Assembly (NCBI GenBank): GCA_973895155.1
Contig: OZ316892.1
Coordinates: forward strand, 29,512,001-29,576,000
Direction of reading: 5' to 3'
Length of the DNA stretch: 64,000 nt
Origin: Marsupella aquatica
Lineage: Eukaryota > Marchantiophyta
Positions 47,414 through 58,370 of this stretch are shown here, one piece after another. The notes under the pieces were generated by a model. That model had not been told where the DNA came from, ran no database searches, and worked only from the letters and a program-made list of their open reading frames with translations. The position numbers and the translations under genes are program-made. Position 1 is the stretch's first letter, and every line of letters starts with the position of its first letter.

Positions 47414-49313
47414 ATGGCCACTCCACCACCAAGAACAATGGCCAATCCATCATTCAGCATTGGCATGTCTGTTCTGCACAACTCTATGATCGACAATGAC
47501 TCTAGGACAAAGGGTGCTGAACCTGCGTATTCTGAAGCCACTTTAGAGCCAGCAAGTGTGGTATTATTCAATCCGTTATCGTGTGACTTCAATGATCTCA
47601 GTCTGGACAAAAACACGCTGAAGTTGTTTGATGCGTTGAATGCTGATGTTGATAAAATCAAAGTAGAAGCACCTGTTAGCCAATAGGTCCGTGTCACCGT
47701 CGAAGGTCAAACTCCCTTTGAGTTCCTTGCTGAGGATGAAGCTTTCCAGCAAACCATTGTTGCTGGCGGAGCAAATCCATCTGCTGCTGTTGACAAATGG
47801 GCTTGAAATCATCTTGACAAGTATCGTAGGTTCAAGGGTTGGGAACCATTGTTACCTTCAAGGATCTGAGTCCAGCAGACTGTAGCCTCTTGCTCACGAA
47901 GGTCTTTGAGCAGGTAACTAAGAAGGACGGTTGTCTGTATCCTAGCCAGACCCTCATGGGGCTCTATCGTGCATCCCATCGAATGCTACGTCGGAAACAA
48001 GAGAGCCGATGTAGCTAACTGGTGTTGATGAGCCTACATTTTGCATGAGAACAAGTCCCTTGTTTAAGAAAGTAGGCATTTCTTGTGTCTTAGCGATGGA
48101 GAGATCGAGGCGTGCTGGAGCAAACCTGCCGCGCAAGAAAGCTACTATGATTTCGCTTTCAAATGAACAGACAATACTTACTCACCCTTGCACTAGTCGC
48201 AGCCATCCTAGAGGATTGCAAAGAAGATGTGTTTATTACTTGTTATGCAGGTTTGCTATTCGTGGTGGGCAAGAGCTTTACAAAACCAAATTGACGACGC
48301 TGGTCAGTTTGTGAGATATGATGAACATTTGTCGAAGAATTATCGTGTTAGCCTGGACCAATATCAGGAGGAACACTTTCGACCTGCTGAGACAGAGCAT
48401 GACTTGGACATGGTGCAAACAGTAGCTGAGTTGATTAGCCATCTCCCTCTATCTAGAACATTTTTGTTTTCTCAGTGCATAGATAACCCACGCACTATGG
48501 CTTGGTATTCTACATTGCGTGTGTCTACCAAGAAATTGACTGGATGTTTAAAAGAAGTGCACAAGGAATTATGTGGATTGGATGTGGATGCCATTTCTAA
48601 CAAGTCAGGGAGAACTACATGTGTCACACGGATGGCTTCGGAGGGTGTACCACCTGCAATTGGAATGAGGATCACAGGGCACAAGTCACAAGGTGCCTAC
48701 AGTAGATATGACAGGTCAGTGGAGGCTCAAGTTTGTGCTGCCCAACGATCTGCTGGTGAGTGCAGTGCATATAACTCAAATGTGCAGGAAGAGACAGACC
48801 TCTTCAAGAACAATGTGATTTCAGGTTCAGATGAACATGAACCTCCTGTTTTGAAGAAGGCACGTTCAGAGAGTGGAGGTAAGGATTGTAATCTTTGAGT
48901 GCTTGTATTCTTGAGTATTGTTTCACTATTTTATCCTCATTTGTTAACTGTTTGTCTAAAACTTTGTTGGATGTTTGTTGCAGATATATACTTCTGCTAA
49001 TGACAGCAGTGATGTCTCGATGTCTACTCCTACAATGGAGCCTCCAGTGAAGCCAGTATCTATGGAGGAGTTGACTCTGGCAGCACTGAGTCCTGAGCAG
49101 AATCGTGTGGAAGGTGGCAAGAAGGCTGGCGACGAAGAGCAGTGGATGGATATGTATGACTGGGATAATTACATGTCCCCCTGGGACCGTGGTAGCAATG
49201 TTCAAAATGTGAACCCAATCAATGTTGTTCTTGGTAAAATATCGTCAATGACCAATTGCACTATTAATTTCAACATCAAATCTCTGGGATCAGTGCCAGG
49301 TTTAGATCAGTAA
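47414..49313 (+). pseudogene. Crypton/DUF3504-like tyrosine recombinase, decayed
   Basis: Pieces in sequence: 47414-47686; 47687-47803 with 'VDKWA' ended by TGA at 47804 and resuming 'NHLDKYRRFKGWEP'; about 47848-47995 in another frame ('LSPADCSLLLTKVFEQVTKK', 'SQTLMGLYRASHRML', the SAM-like core-binding fold); about 48200-48280 ('GLQRRCVYYLLCRFAIRGGQ', with the first catalytic Arg); then after a frameshift 48283-48898 with 'SNKSGRTTCVTRMASEGVP', 'GHKS' and the Tyr in 'YSRYDR'. A last piece (48975-49313) ends 'NCTINFNI'. The usual His of the HxxR box is Lys here. Such enzymes act in site-specific recombination of Cryptons and have been domesticated in animals. Several stops and shifts make this copy dead. 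Confidence 0.65.
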
Positions 49314-49413
49314 GCTAGAGTAGATATTTTCCAGGCCTGTGTGGCAAAGTTCAGTGCCAGGTTTAGATCACTAAGCTAGTCAAAGTAGATATTTTCCAGG
49401 CTTGTGTGGCAAA
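49291..49413. repeat. Two-copy tandem duplication, period 61 bp
   Basis: 'cagtgccaggtttagatca' starts at 49291 and 49352, each followed by 'agatattttccaggc(c/t)tgtgtggcaaag'. The first copy covers the 3' end of the recombinase-like open frame. Confidence 0.85.
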
Positions 49414-49838
49414 GGAGGATACAAATATTACTTAGGATTGATAGATCATCCATAGTATACTCAGGAATCTTCATTTTCACTATCGGACTATAGATGATTA
49501 TTGGACTCTTAAAATTGATATTCCATGACCATTATACTCACATGGTCGCAATTGTATAGTGATTTTTTTCAATCTGAAAATAAAGTTTCAACTCTCTGCC
49601 GTGGGAGTTTTTCTCTATTCCACTTGTTATTTTCTGTTTGAATTTTTTGGAGGTCGTTGGCATCCCGCGGATCTACTCTGACATGCCCAGCTGGTTAGCG
49701 CCCCTCCAGCTGGTTAGCGCCTCCTGGTCTGACACTTGCAGTCTGTTGGTCGTATTTAATGAGATATAATCTTCCCTAAACTACCTTACGTGTCAACAAA
49801 TGGATGGCTCAAAAGTTGAAAAGATAGACACTCTTCCT

Positions 49839-49943
49839 TAACGCTTCGTTCCAGCGCGAAGCAGGAAAGATGCTATCCTCGGTGAGAGGGGGTAACGCTT
49901 TGTTCCAGCGCGAAGCTGGAAAGATGCTATCCTTGGTGAGAGG
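49839..49943. repeat. Two-copy tandem duplication, period 54 bp
   Basis: 'taacgctt(c/t)gttccagcgcg' starts at 49839 and 49893 and continues 'gaaagatgctatcct(c/t)ggtgagag'. Each unit also contains the short palindrome 'gcttcg...cgaagc'. Confidence 0.85.
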
Positions 49944-50452
49944 CTCGCGGGAGAAGGCCCTGGGCCACTAGCAGATGTGATTGGTGTAGCATGTGAAGGG
50001 AAGAGTGGGTTGCTAGGAATTGCGAGTATACAATGAGTAAAAACTCTGGGCAGGTATAAATTCGGTAGAAATGAAATTCAGGGTCTTCCAAACCATGGAC
50101 CTAAATGGACAACTGCCTAATCAGATCAAACTATCTGCAAACAGATTCAGTTCGACAACATTTTCATTGTTAACACATTTTCAAAGCTGAAACTTGGCAA
50201 TCAAATCATCCATCACAAAATATGTATTTGTAACATTTTGCAGAAACGGTGAGTACGTGACCAATGTCCGAATACTTTTTCCAGGTCAGGTGACTGAGTC
50301 AGGTTGATTGCTCAACAGTCCACTAGGAATTCAAGACTAAGTATGTTAGTTCGTATGATTCATAGTTTCGAACTACCATAGTTTGGACCTCATCTTTGGT
50401 GACATTCTCACATAGAAATCAAGGATGTGTCGGATGTTGTGAACTCTGAACT

Positions 50453-51003
50453 TCAAACAGGACTTCCATACTTCTGACCACCAAGAAACAGTACCGACTC
50501 GAGACCCCCCCCCCCCAAATGGATAACATCACGTGGAGATTGTAGACTAAACAACTGTGTGTGGCTGTCTGGGAACTGAATTGCAAGACTAATTACTAGC
50601 TCCACTGTCACTGCCTCCGACTTCCCAAGCCAAATCGACTTCGGTGGGTAGTACTTGCTCTTATTGCTACCCACTGACTTCCCAAGCCAAATCGTGTAAC
50701 AACAAATGGTGGCACTTTGGTGGTCTCCCCTTGATGATGGGGTCTGGGTCTTTGGGTGTGATATTCTGTCTCCCAGTTGGGCGCCTTTTGTCTTTTGGCC
50801 TTCTCTAAGTATGAATCTATAATGTCAAATTTAATGCTCTCTAGTTTTCTTCGGCCCCTATACTGCCCATCCCAGTCCTCTATTAATGCTGCCCTTTTCG
50901 GCCCCATCCACTTTGGTTTGTGTCCTGGCATCAATTCATCCCAGTCCCCTATTAGTGCTGCCCGTTCCGACCCGATCCACTTTGGTTTGTGTCATGACAT
51001 CAA
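50453..51003. other. Unrecognised minus-strand frame over a tandem duplication
   Basis: The minus frame 50934-50608 ('KPKWMGPKRAALIEDWDGQY', then a Lys/Arg-rich stretch) has a biased composition but no known domain. Just right, 50880-50935 and 50945-51003 are tandem copies ('gatccactttggtttgtgtc' and a 'catccactttgg' variant), and the minus frame begins in them. A C-run lies at 50507-50516. It may be a transposon gag or ORF1 fragment. Confidence 0.35.
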
Positions 51004-51019
51004 TTTTTGGTCACGTTGC

Positions 51020-51340
51020 ATTCTGGCACCCTTCACTTTTTGTCGCTCTCGCTCCATTGACACTGAAGCTTCAACCATGTACCATGTCCATTGTGAAGGG
51101 TGAACTTAAGACTTTAGATAATTATTAATAAACAAACTCCAGCTATAGATTTTCACTGTCAGAGCAACCATTGCCACTCAATCATGTCAAGGAACAATGA
51201 GTTTTACATATTGAACCAACTGTAGATTCTCTTACACTAGGCAAAGTACGTATCAGGCTTTGCTTGAACACTTAGACTTTGTTAGTCAAGTGGTCACGGT
51301 TGCTTGGATTTGTCATGCTTAAAATTAGGCAAGGATAAGC
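51020..51340. repeat. Dispersed repeat, second copy at about 60880-61180
   Basis: Both copies contain 'ggcacccttcactttt' or a variant, 'gaagcttcaaccatg', 'tgaagggtgaacttaag', 'atcaggctttgcttg' and 'agtggtcacggttg' or 'agcagtcatggttg' in order. Strongly diverged, non-coding, possibly the end of an old retroelement. Confidence 0.65.
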
Positions 51341-51617
51341 CACCTTGTTCTTCTGCATTGGCTTCGGTTGGTGTCTATTGTGATGTACTTAATGTTAGGC
51401 ATTTACTCCTTAGGTCTAGAGTTACTATGTAACCATAGTTATTCCAACCATAGTCAAGTGCTTGCTTACAATGAGATGTGCAAAAACTACTGTCTTACAC
51501 TAGCAAAGCTTAGTTTGTGAGTGGAACTTAGGCTCATTGTTAGGGAGCCCTGGTAGGGAGCCAGTCGGGAAAAAGGAAGAGCTAAGACTGTGAGACTTGG
51601 TATGACTTAAAGTTATC

Positions 51618-51903
51618 ACGGAAATGGGATTGTCACATGGGAATGTGAATCCAGCTCCATTGTGATAGTCATAGTACTTTGACTCTTGCTATGGACCAGG
51701 TGATGGAAAGTAAGGTGAAACATATTAATGTCAAGTATCACTTTATTAGACAAATTGTGTTTGATATGATGTTTAAACTAGTCGAGATTGACGATAAACT
51801 CAATCCAACTAATGCCTTTACTGAAGCAATTTTTTTGAAGAAATTTAGGGACATCATGCCACAATGTTGCAAGTTATGTAATTGCGACACACAAGTAGAA
51901 TAA
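51618..51903 (+). pseudogene. Ty1/copia RNase H C-terminal relic
   Basis: The plus frame reads 'MESKVKHINVKYHFIRQIVF', then 'DDKLNPTNAFTEAI', matching the end of copia RNase H (compare 'MDSRVKHIDVRYHFIRQAVS' in the element at 54521). The upstream 'gggaatgtgaatccagctcc' also aligns. It is on the opposite strand to the young copia element and much more diverged: an old, separate insertion. Confidence 0.75.
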
Positions 51904-52800
51904 CTTAGTATTTTGAAATGTCTGATATGTGCTCTTATTCATTCTCATACACGCTACAACTTAGGTTACTCTGACTTTAAAGGAAGTCTAATATAGATTT
52001 TTGTCCAAAATGTCTCATTGAATAATCATATAGGTAGCATCAATTATGATTAATTGGGATGTCATAGCGGGCATGTCATTGTTGCAAAAGTCTTGTCATT
52101 CTAGCAGCCAATGCCATGTGTGTAGTCATGTTATAGTTGTAGAAGTGTAGTTCAGGTACATAGTTGTTGGTGCAACGATGTTGTCATATTAGGTGATGTT
52201 GTTGTTGTTGTAAAAGTGATGTTGTTGGGGAGGGCAACGCGGCACAAGATAGCTAAGAATGCCTGAGGCATAAAGCAAGTGGTTGCATGATGCTACATGG
52301 AGAGAGAAAAATTTTGCTTTTTTGGCCATTCTATTTGTTTCCCCTTCACCATGCCACCCTTTCATTCCTCCCGCTCTCCCTCCCTTGGGAGCTCCCTCCC
52401 TTGCCCTCCCAGTGCCTTCAACCCTCCCGTCCCATCCCCCTCCCCCTTTTCTAACCTCCAACACCATTAAAAAGCGAGAAAAACTAGGAAGAAACTTAAG
52501 ATAAACTAAACTTCGGTCCGAATATGAAAATTCCGGTCCTAAGAGAAAAGTCAATATATTTTCTCATGTCAATCTACCTCCCTTTTACTCACTCCATGCC
52601 CACAACCCAGCCTGAATCTCAACCCAATCTCTTCTAGTAATACAGTACATTAGTTAGAAATGATGGAAATTTTATAAATTTTGAACTTTTTCTAACTCAA
52701 AGGTGTAATATAGTTACCTTTTGTAGCAATTTAGATCAACTGAACACTTTATCTAATGCTATGCTTCATCAGAGGCTATTGCTTGTATTGGACAAGGATC
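51904..52800. other. Intergenic, nothing recognised
   Basis: Short GTT repeats near 52190-52215 and C/T-rich DNA at 52340-52450; no gene seen. Confidence 0.4.
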
Positions 52801-53171
52801 GGACGCTTTCTGAAGCGTCCACAAAAGTTCCTTTGTATTTTGGACGCCTCGTGAAGCGTCCACCAAAATCCTGACACTTATTAAACTTTTTGGTTTTCCG
52901 CTTTTTATAACACAGTGACACTTTTACTAATTTATTTGAAGCACTTAGAGATCTCGTAAAAGTCTGAAACTTTGCGAGCATAGAGATTATACTTAGTTGA
53001 GTATCCTGGAAAAGTTTCAACTCATTCTGAATTTTATTTTAGAAGTTAAAATTAGATTAATATCACTGTTTATTAGTTTTATCACAAACACTGACGCTTT
53101 GCAAAGCGTCCGTTCAAACCTCGACGCTTTGAGAAGCGTCCCCTGCATTTTGGACACTTTCAGCAGTGTCC
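52801..53171. repeat. Five 20-bp palindromes (GGACGCTT-n4-AAGCGTCC type)
   Basis: Palindromes lie at 52801-52820, 52842-52861, 53092-53111, 53122-53141 and 53152-53171. The first has perfect 8-bp arms and the others differ by one or a few bases. The last three are spaced exactly 30 bp. The two groups flank about 230 bp of AT-rich DNA, and the order is roughly mirrored. Confidence 0.85.
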
Positions 53172-54515
53172 ATTCACTGTTCAAGGATGACCGTCATTAA
53201 GTTTATTCAAGACCCTTTAGATATGAAAGGGCATGTCCTTGCAGTATCTCAGTCTCCTTGGGTTCTTGCTAGCCTATATGAAGTAAAATTTGTGTCATTT
53301 TCAAGTGTGAAGAAATAAAGTAAGTGCCTATGGCATGTGTTGCAGCACTGGAATCACCTTTGCAAAGCTTTCGTGTGTTTTCTTATGTATGGAGCTTGCA
53401 AATGCAAAGGAATTCTTCTCCCTTCCCTGGTCTAAATGATTGAGAGTTTAGATCATTGAAGTAAAATTACCTGTATGAAGTTGAATCTCAGAAGTATGAG
53501 GGAATAGATTCCTTAAGTGGTGACAACCCATCTTCTTGAGTTCTTATGCATAGTTTTTGGCGTGACATTGCTTGTGCACGGGATACAGAGATTGTTACTC
53601 ACCAATTATTTATGACTTCTATTTGAGCATGATGGTGTAATTATTCGTGACTCAGAGTATCGATTGGATGCAGAAGTGATTGATTACTAGTTTCTTCTGA
53701 GTACCTTTGGAAGGAAAAGTTGAGACGTGTTGATGACATTTTAGTAATCATCCTAGTACAATAATCCATTCCAAAAATGTTCTTGCGGATTTACCACCCA
53801 AATCACATCAAATGAAGTATTGATGAGAAGTTACCTTGGTGTTTTCCAGACTCCCTCATCATACCTCAATGATTTCATTATGGTGTTTCCATTTTATTAA
53901 TTGTATTTACAATGTTAAGCAAACATTCAAATCTATGCCTTCCTGAGCAACCATAGTAAAAGGCTCAAACTTGTGTTTTTGTTACCTTAGTCATTCATAA
54001 GTGTTAAATGATAGAAAATCATTTCTATCTTGTTCTTCCATGGGATCGAATATCGAGTTTTGGATATTAAATGTTGATTTATGTCCTTAGTGCAATACTA
54101 CACTTCCTTTAATGCTCCATGCCAAAAAGTACTCTACGCACTAGTTATAGCTAGCATCGTTATGACTATACCCTAGCACATGTCCTATACTTTGTATTCT
54201 ACTACAAAAACAATCTTTTGTACCACTTTTAGTCAATCCAAGAGTCTCAAAAAACCCTCTTAAACAGTTGATGGCAGAGTACAATTTCCTCCTCTTTCAA
54301 GTTTGTAACCCGATAATGGGTGAGATTTGGCAGAATCCCATATAATAGTAGTTGATTAATGCTCACAAGAAGTCTACATTTTCCTCTCTGAATAATTCTC
54401 GTCTGCATTTAGAACTGCCAACCAGTTTCCTTTTCAGGTGCCGGCCCATGTTTTGGCTAATTCTTCCCAGTAGAAAATGCCTTGGGTCACAATTCATGTT
54501 TGTCCAGACTGCTGC
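53172..54515. other. AT-rich intergenic DNA, nothing recognised
   Basis: No open frame with recognisable content; ends at the target site of the copia element. Confidence 0.4.
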
Positions 54516-54520
54516 AAAAT

Positions 54521-54959
54521 TGTTGAGCATAGACGACGATCGCAACGGCAAGCCCAGGAACCATCCAACGCACAATAGTCGACACAAGAGATACGTGGTT
54601 CACCTCCTTGAGGCTACGTCCACGGGAACACACAAGAGAGCTTTACTGAACTCTAAGCCCGTCGGCTATACCGAGTCTCCACAGTGTAAGCTCTCCCTAT
54701 CTCTCAAGTGGCTCCATAACAATGAGCCTTGGTTCTACCTCTCCAAGCACACATGCCTCTTATGATATAGTGTGCAACTTAGTTGTACCTAACCACATAG
54801 TTGTACCTAACCACATAGTTGTACCTAATCACGTAGTTGTACCTAACCACATAGTTGTACCTAATCACGTAGTTGTACCTAACCACGTAGTTGTACCAAC
54901 CCACGTTGTTGTACCAACCACGTCATACCTAACCTAGACGTAAGAGTAAATACCCAACA
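54521..54959 (-). repeat. Copia 3' LTR
   Basis: Minus-strand ends TGTTGGG...CTCAACA. Contains about eight 18-bp tandem units 'ttgtacctaaccacatag' (plus strand, 54783-54915 approx.). Identical to the LTR at 59625. Confidence 0.95.
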
Positions 54960-54976
54960 ATCTTCCCCTTGACTCT
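54960..54976 (-). promoter_or_regulatory. Polypurine tract of the copia element
   Basis: The minus strand reads 'agtcaaggggaagat' directly before the 3' LTR, the expected plus-strand primer site. Confidence 0.75.
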
Positions 54977-55150
54977 GGTCTAGGGGAGAGTAATACTGCC
55001 AATGTATATGATCCCTCAGCGGGAAGTTCTGGACAGAAACCAAACCGGTTTCCCTCTCTAACTAGAGCAAACCAGAACTAAGCCGTAGCCTAATACATAG
55101 GAATGAGGAAGAGCATATATCAGTAATTACAATGAATGTTTAAGAAAACT

Positions 55151-55720
55151 CTACTTGTGATGCAATTGCAAAACCTGCAATACGTCACGGTGTCTAGAGA
55201 AACTCTCCAAAGGAATCACTTTGGTAAATGCGTCAGCCGGGTTGAGTTTACCATCAATCTTGACTAGCTCAAACAAATTATCAGACACAGCCTGCCTGAT
55301 AAAATGGTACCTGACGTCAATGTGCTTCACTCTACTGTCCATCACCTGGTTCACAGCAAGGTGGAGCGCACTTTGACTATCACAATGGAGCTTCACATTC
55401 CCCTGTGGCAATCCCATTTCAGTGATAAGTCTATCCAACCAAATCGCTTCCTTTGCTGCTTCCGCAGCTGCAACATACTCCGCTTCTGTAGTAGACTGAG
55501 CAATACACTTCTGCAAAATAGACCTCCAACTTATGCATCCACCGCCAAGTGTGAACACGTATCCTGTTGTTGATCTCCTTCGGTCCAATCTTGTCCATAG
55601 TCAGAATCTACATAGCCAATCAATGATCTAGCATTCTTTGCATTCGCATCAAATAAAAGACCATGATCCACGGTACCCTTCAAGTACCTGATAATCCACT
55701 TCACTGCTTCTCCTTTGAAG
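55151..55720 (-). pseudogene. Copia RT edge plus RNase H domain
   Basis: After the deletion junction near 55718 the minus strand reads 'EAVKWIIRYLKGT' and 'ARSLIGYVDSDY' (end of RT and first RNase H Asp). After a frameshift near 55590 it reads 'DRRRSTTGYVFTLGGG', 'AQSTTEAEYVAAAEA' (the Glu helix), 'LHCDSQSALHLA' and 'KHIDVRYHFIR'. The RNase H motifs are intact, but the domain is cut off from gag-pol by the junction and the shift. Confidence 0.85.
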
Positions 55721-57389
55721 CACTTGCCTCATGAAATGAAGAAGGTTCTCCTTCTTCCAAAATTAACGCATCACCCTCATCATCAGCTGTAAAATCATCC
55801 TCTTGCAGTTGAGATGAATCAACCCACTGTCCATACCTTGGTGGAGCGCGTACAGTGCGACCAGATGTTCTTCTAGCCGATGACTCCGGTTGATCTGCGT
55901 GTGCTGGTACAATTTGAAGCTCAACAGCATCCACTTGCTGCTCACCAGCATCAACAAACTCCTCTGGTTCCTTTGGCACAGGAACCAGCTCCATAATTGG
56001 AGCAACTCCTTCTCTCCGGTCATGCACCTCATAACCAATCTCCCCCTCAACGAGATCCGGGATAGGAGATTTTCCTTTGTCAGTACGGGAGACCTGAGTA
56101 TTCTCCCCCTCCTTCAATAATCTGGATTCATTGAAGGAAACATCCCTACTGACAACGAGCTTACAGGCAATAGGATCCCATAGCCTATAGGCTTTCACAC
56201 CACTCTGGTACCCAAGAAAAACACATTTCCTGGAGGTAGGATCCAACTTGGTCCTATTCTGCTTTGGTGTGAGAGCATATGCATCACTTCCAAAAATTAC
56301 CAAGCCATGATAGTCTGCTTGCCGCTTATAGCGCATCTCAAACGGCGTTTTGAAATTGATAGCACTAGAAGGAGAAAGATTTACCAAATAAGCTGCGGTA
56401 TTGACAGCTTCTGCCCAAAATTCTTGTGGTAAACCTGATTGGCTCAACATACTCCGTGACCGCTCCAACAGTGTCCGATTGAGCCTCTCAGCGACACCAT
56501 TCTGCTGCGGAGTATAAACTATGGTGAGATGGCGAGTTATCCCCTGTTCTGAACAGTACTCTTCAAATTCCATTGAAGTGTACTCCCCGCCGTTGTCTGA
56601 CCTCAGACTCTTCACCCTTGTATCCAAACACTTGATCGTGTTTCCAGTCTGATTCTCCACCTGGGCCTTCCACTTCTTAAAAATGGACAAGACATCAGAC
56701 TTATGCGTCATGAAATAAATCCACACAAATCTTGAGTAATCATCAATAAATGATACATAGTACAACTTTCCAGAGTGTGAGGGAGTCGGGGATGGACCCC
56801 ACACGTCACTATGTATGTACTCAAGAACCGCTTTGGAACGATGAGTTCAAATACCAAAAGCACGATGATGCTGCTTTCCAAGAATGCAATGCTCACAAAA
56901 CTCTAATTTACAAGATTGCAAATCAGAAATGAGTCCATTCTTCCGTAAGATAGCCAAACCCTTCTCACTCATGTGGCCTAGCCGTGAATGCCACAGTTGA
57001 GTCATCTCCTCGTGAGACTTGGTTACATTGGCCTCTCCACATACAGTATTGCCCTGTAACACATACAAATTCTTTTGTCTACTCCCCTTCAAAATCACTG
57101 TCTCTCCCGACCTGACTTGAAGTTCACCATCAATAACGCTCCATTGATGACCATTTGAATCCAACACACCGAGTGAAATCAGATTCTTACGCATGTCAGG
57201 TACATACCTGACTCCGGACACTGTGCGCACAGCGCCATCAAACATTTGAATCTTCACAGACCCAATTCCCTCAATTTGACAGGAGTGATCATTTCCCATC
57301 AGAACTGAACCGTTTGAAACAGAGTAAGAACTGAAAAACTCACGAATGTAACAAATATGAAAAGAGCAAGCACAATCAAGAATCCACAC
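55701..57389 (-). pseudogene. Copia protease and integrase region
   Basis: One frame, two parts: 57389-56847 and 56804-55701, with TGA at 56847-56849. The first opens 'WILDCACSFHIC', the protease-region motif, with Cys where Ser or Thr is usual. It continues to the HHCC zinc finger of integrase ('HSRLGHMSEKG' and 'CEHCILGK'). The second has the integrase DDE core: D in 'SFIDDYSRF', D in 'SLRSDNGGEY' and E in 'NGVAERLNRT'. It ends in an acidic stretch at the RT deletion junction. Confidence 0.85.
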
Positions 57390-57434
57390 ATCATCTGCTC
57401 TCCTAGATGACGTGCACAGGGCATACCCCCGGCT

Positions 57435-58370
57435 TCATAAAACATACTCATCATTGAGTAAATCAGTTTCTCCATCAGTCCTAGCCACATTTGCCGATGA
57501 AGTTTCCGCTACCTTTCCCTTACAGTCTCGCTTGAAGTGTCCAACTTGGTTGCACTTCCAACATGTCACCTGCCTCCTCTGAGGGGATTTACCCTTGGAC
57601 TTAGATCTGGATTTAGATCTAAACTGGGTTCTACGGTCCCCAGTTGGTCGCTGCATACTCCTCCCACGGTTAACATTGAGGGCAGCACCAAATGATGAAG
57701 GCTGTGACGTGATGTGCATCTTCTGCTGAAGATCATCACTAAGCAGAGAACTTACCACGTCATTGTATGAAATGTTATCCCTATCACGATGCAACAACAC
57801 TCGTGATAGGGACTGGTAAGATGGAGGCAATGAACTAAGAAGCTGCAGAGCCTTCGTCTCATCATTCAAAGTCTCCCCAAGGTTTTCCAAGTCAACGACC
57901 ATGTCGTTGAAAGCATCCACATGGTCTTGCAACTTCATACCAGATTTCTTCATCCTGAAACTCATCAGTTTGTAGGAAGTGTAGAGCCGGTTCGACAACT
58001 CCTTGCGGTGATACTTGCTCTACAATTCCGCAAACAAGGACATGCAATCCTTATGTGCACCCAACTGCTTGATGATGGGAGGCATGAGATAGAGTGTAAC
58101 ACACCACACTCCCTGCTCCTGCATGCGGTCCCATTGTTTCTCATCAACATCGTCTTCACGAGGGCTCAGCAGTTGGCCCATCCCTGACGCATAAAGCACT
58201 CCCTTCACCTGCTTCTCCCATAGCAAGTAGTCAGAGCGCCCATCATACTTTGTCACTTCATACTTGGGTCCCCCAAGCTTGAAAGTCCCCATCTTCTTCT
58301 TTACCGTGAGCTCCAGTAGTAGTACTGCTTCCTCCACCACACGCCGCACCGGTGATGGTATTGGTGTCAC
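57435..58370 (-). pseudogene. Copia Gag with in-frame stop
   Basis: Likely start at 58292 ('MGTFKLGGPKYEVTKYDGRS'); an ATG-less extension reaches 58370. The UBN2-type Gag runs to a TAG at 58020-58022 inside 'LFAEL*SKYHRKELSNRLY', then continues in the same frame to the zinc knuckle 'CWKCNQVGHFKRDC' and a TGA at 57435-57437, after which protease follows, still in frame. A single base change explains the TAG. Confidence 0.85.
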
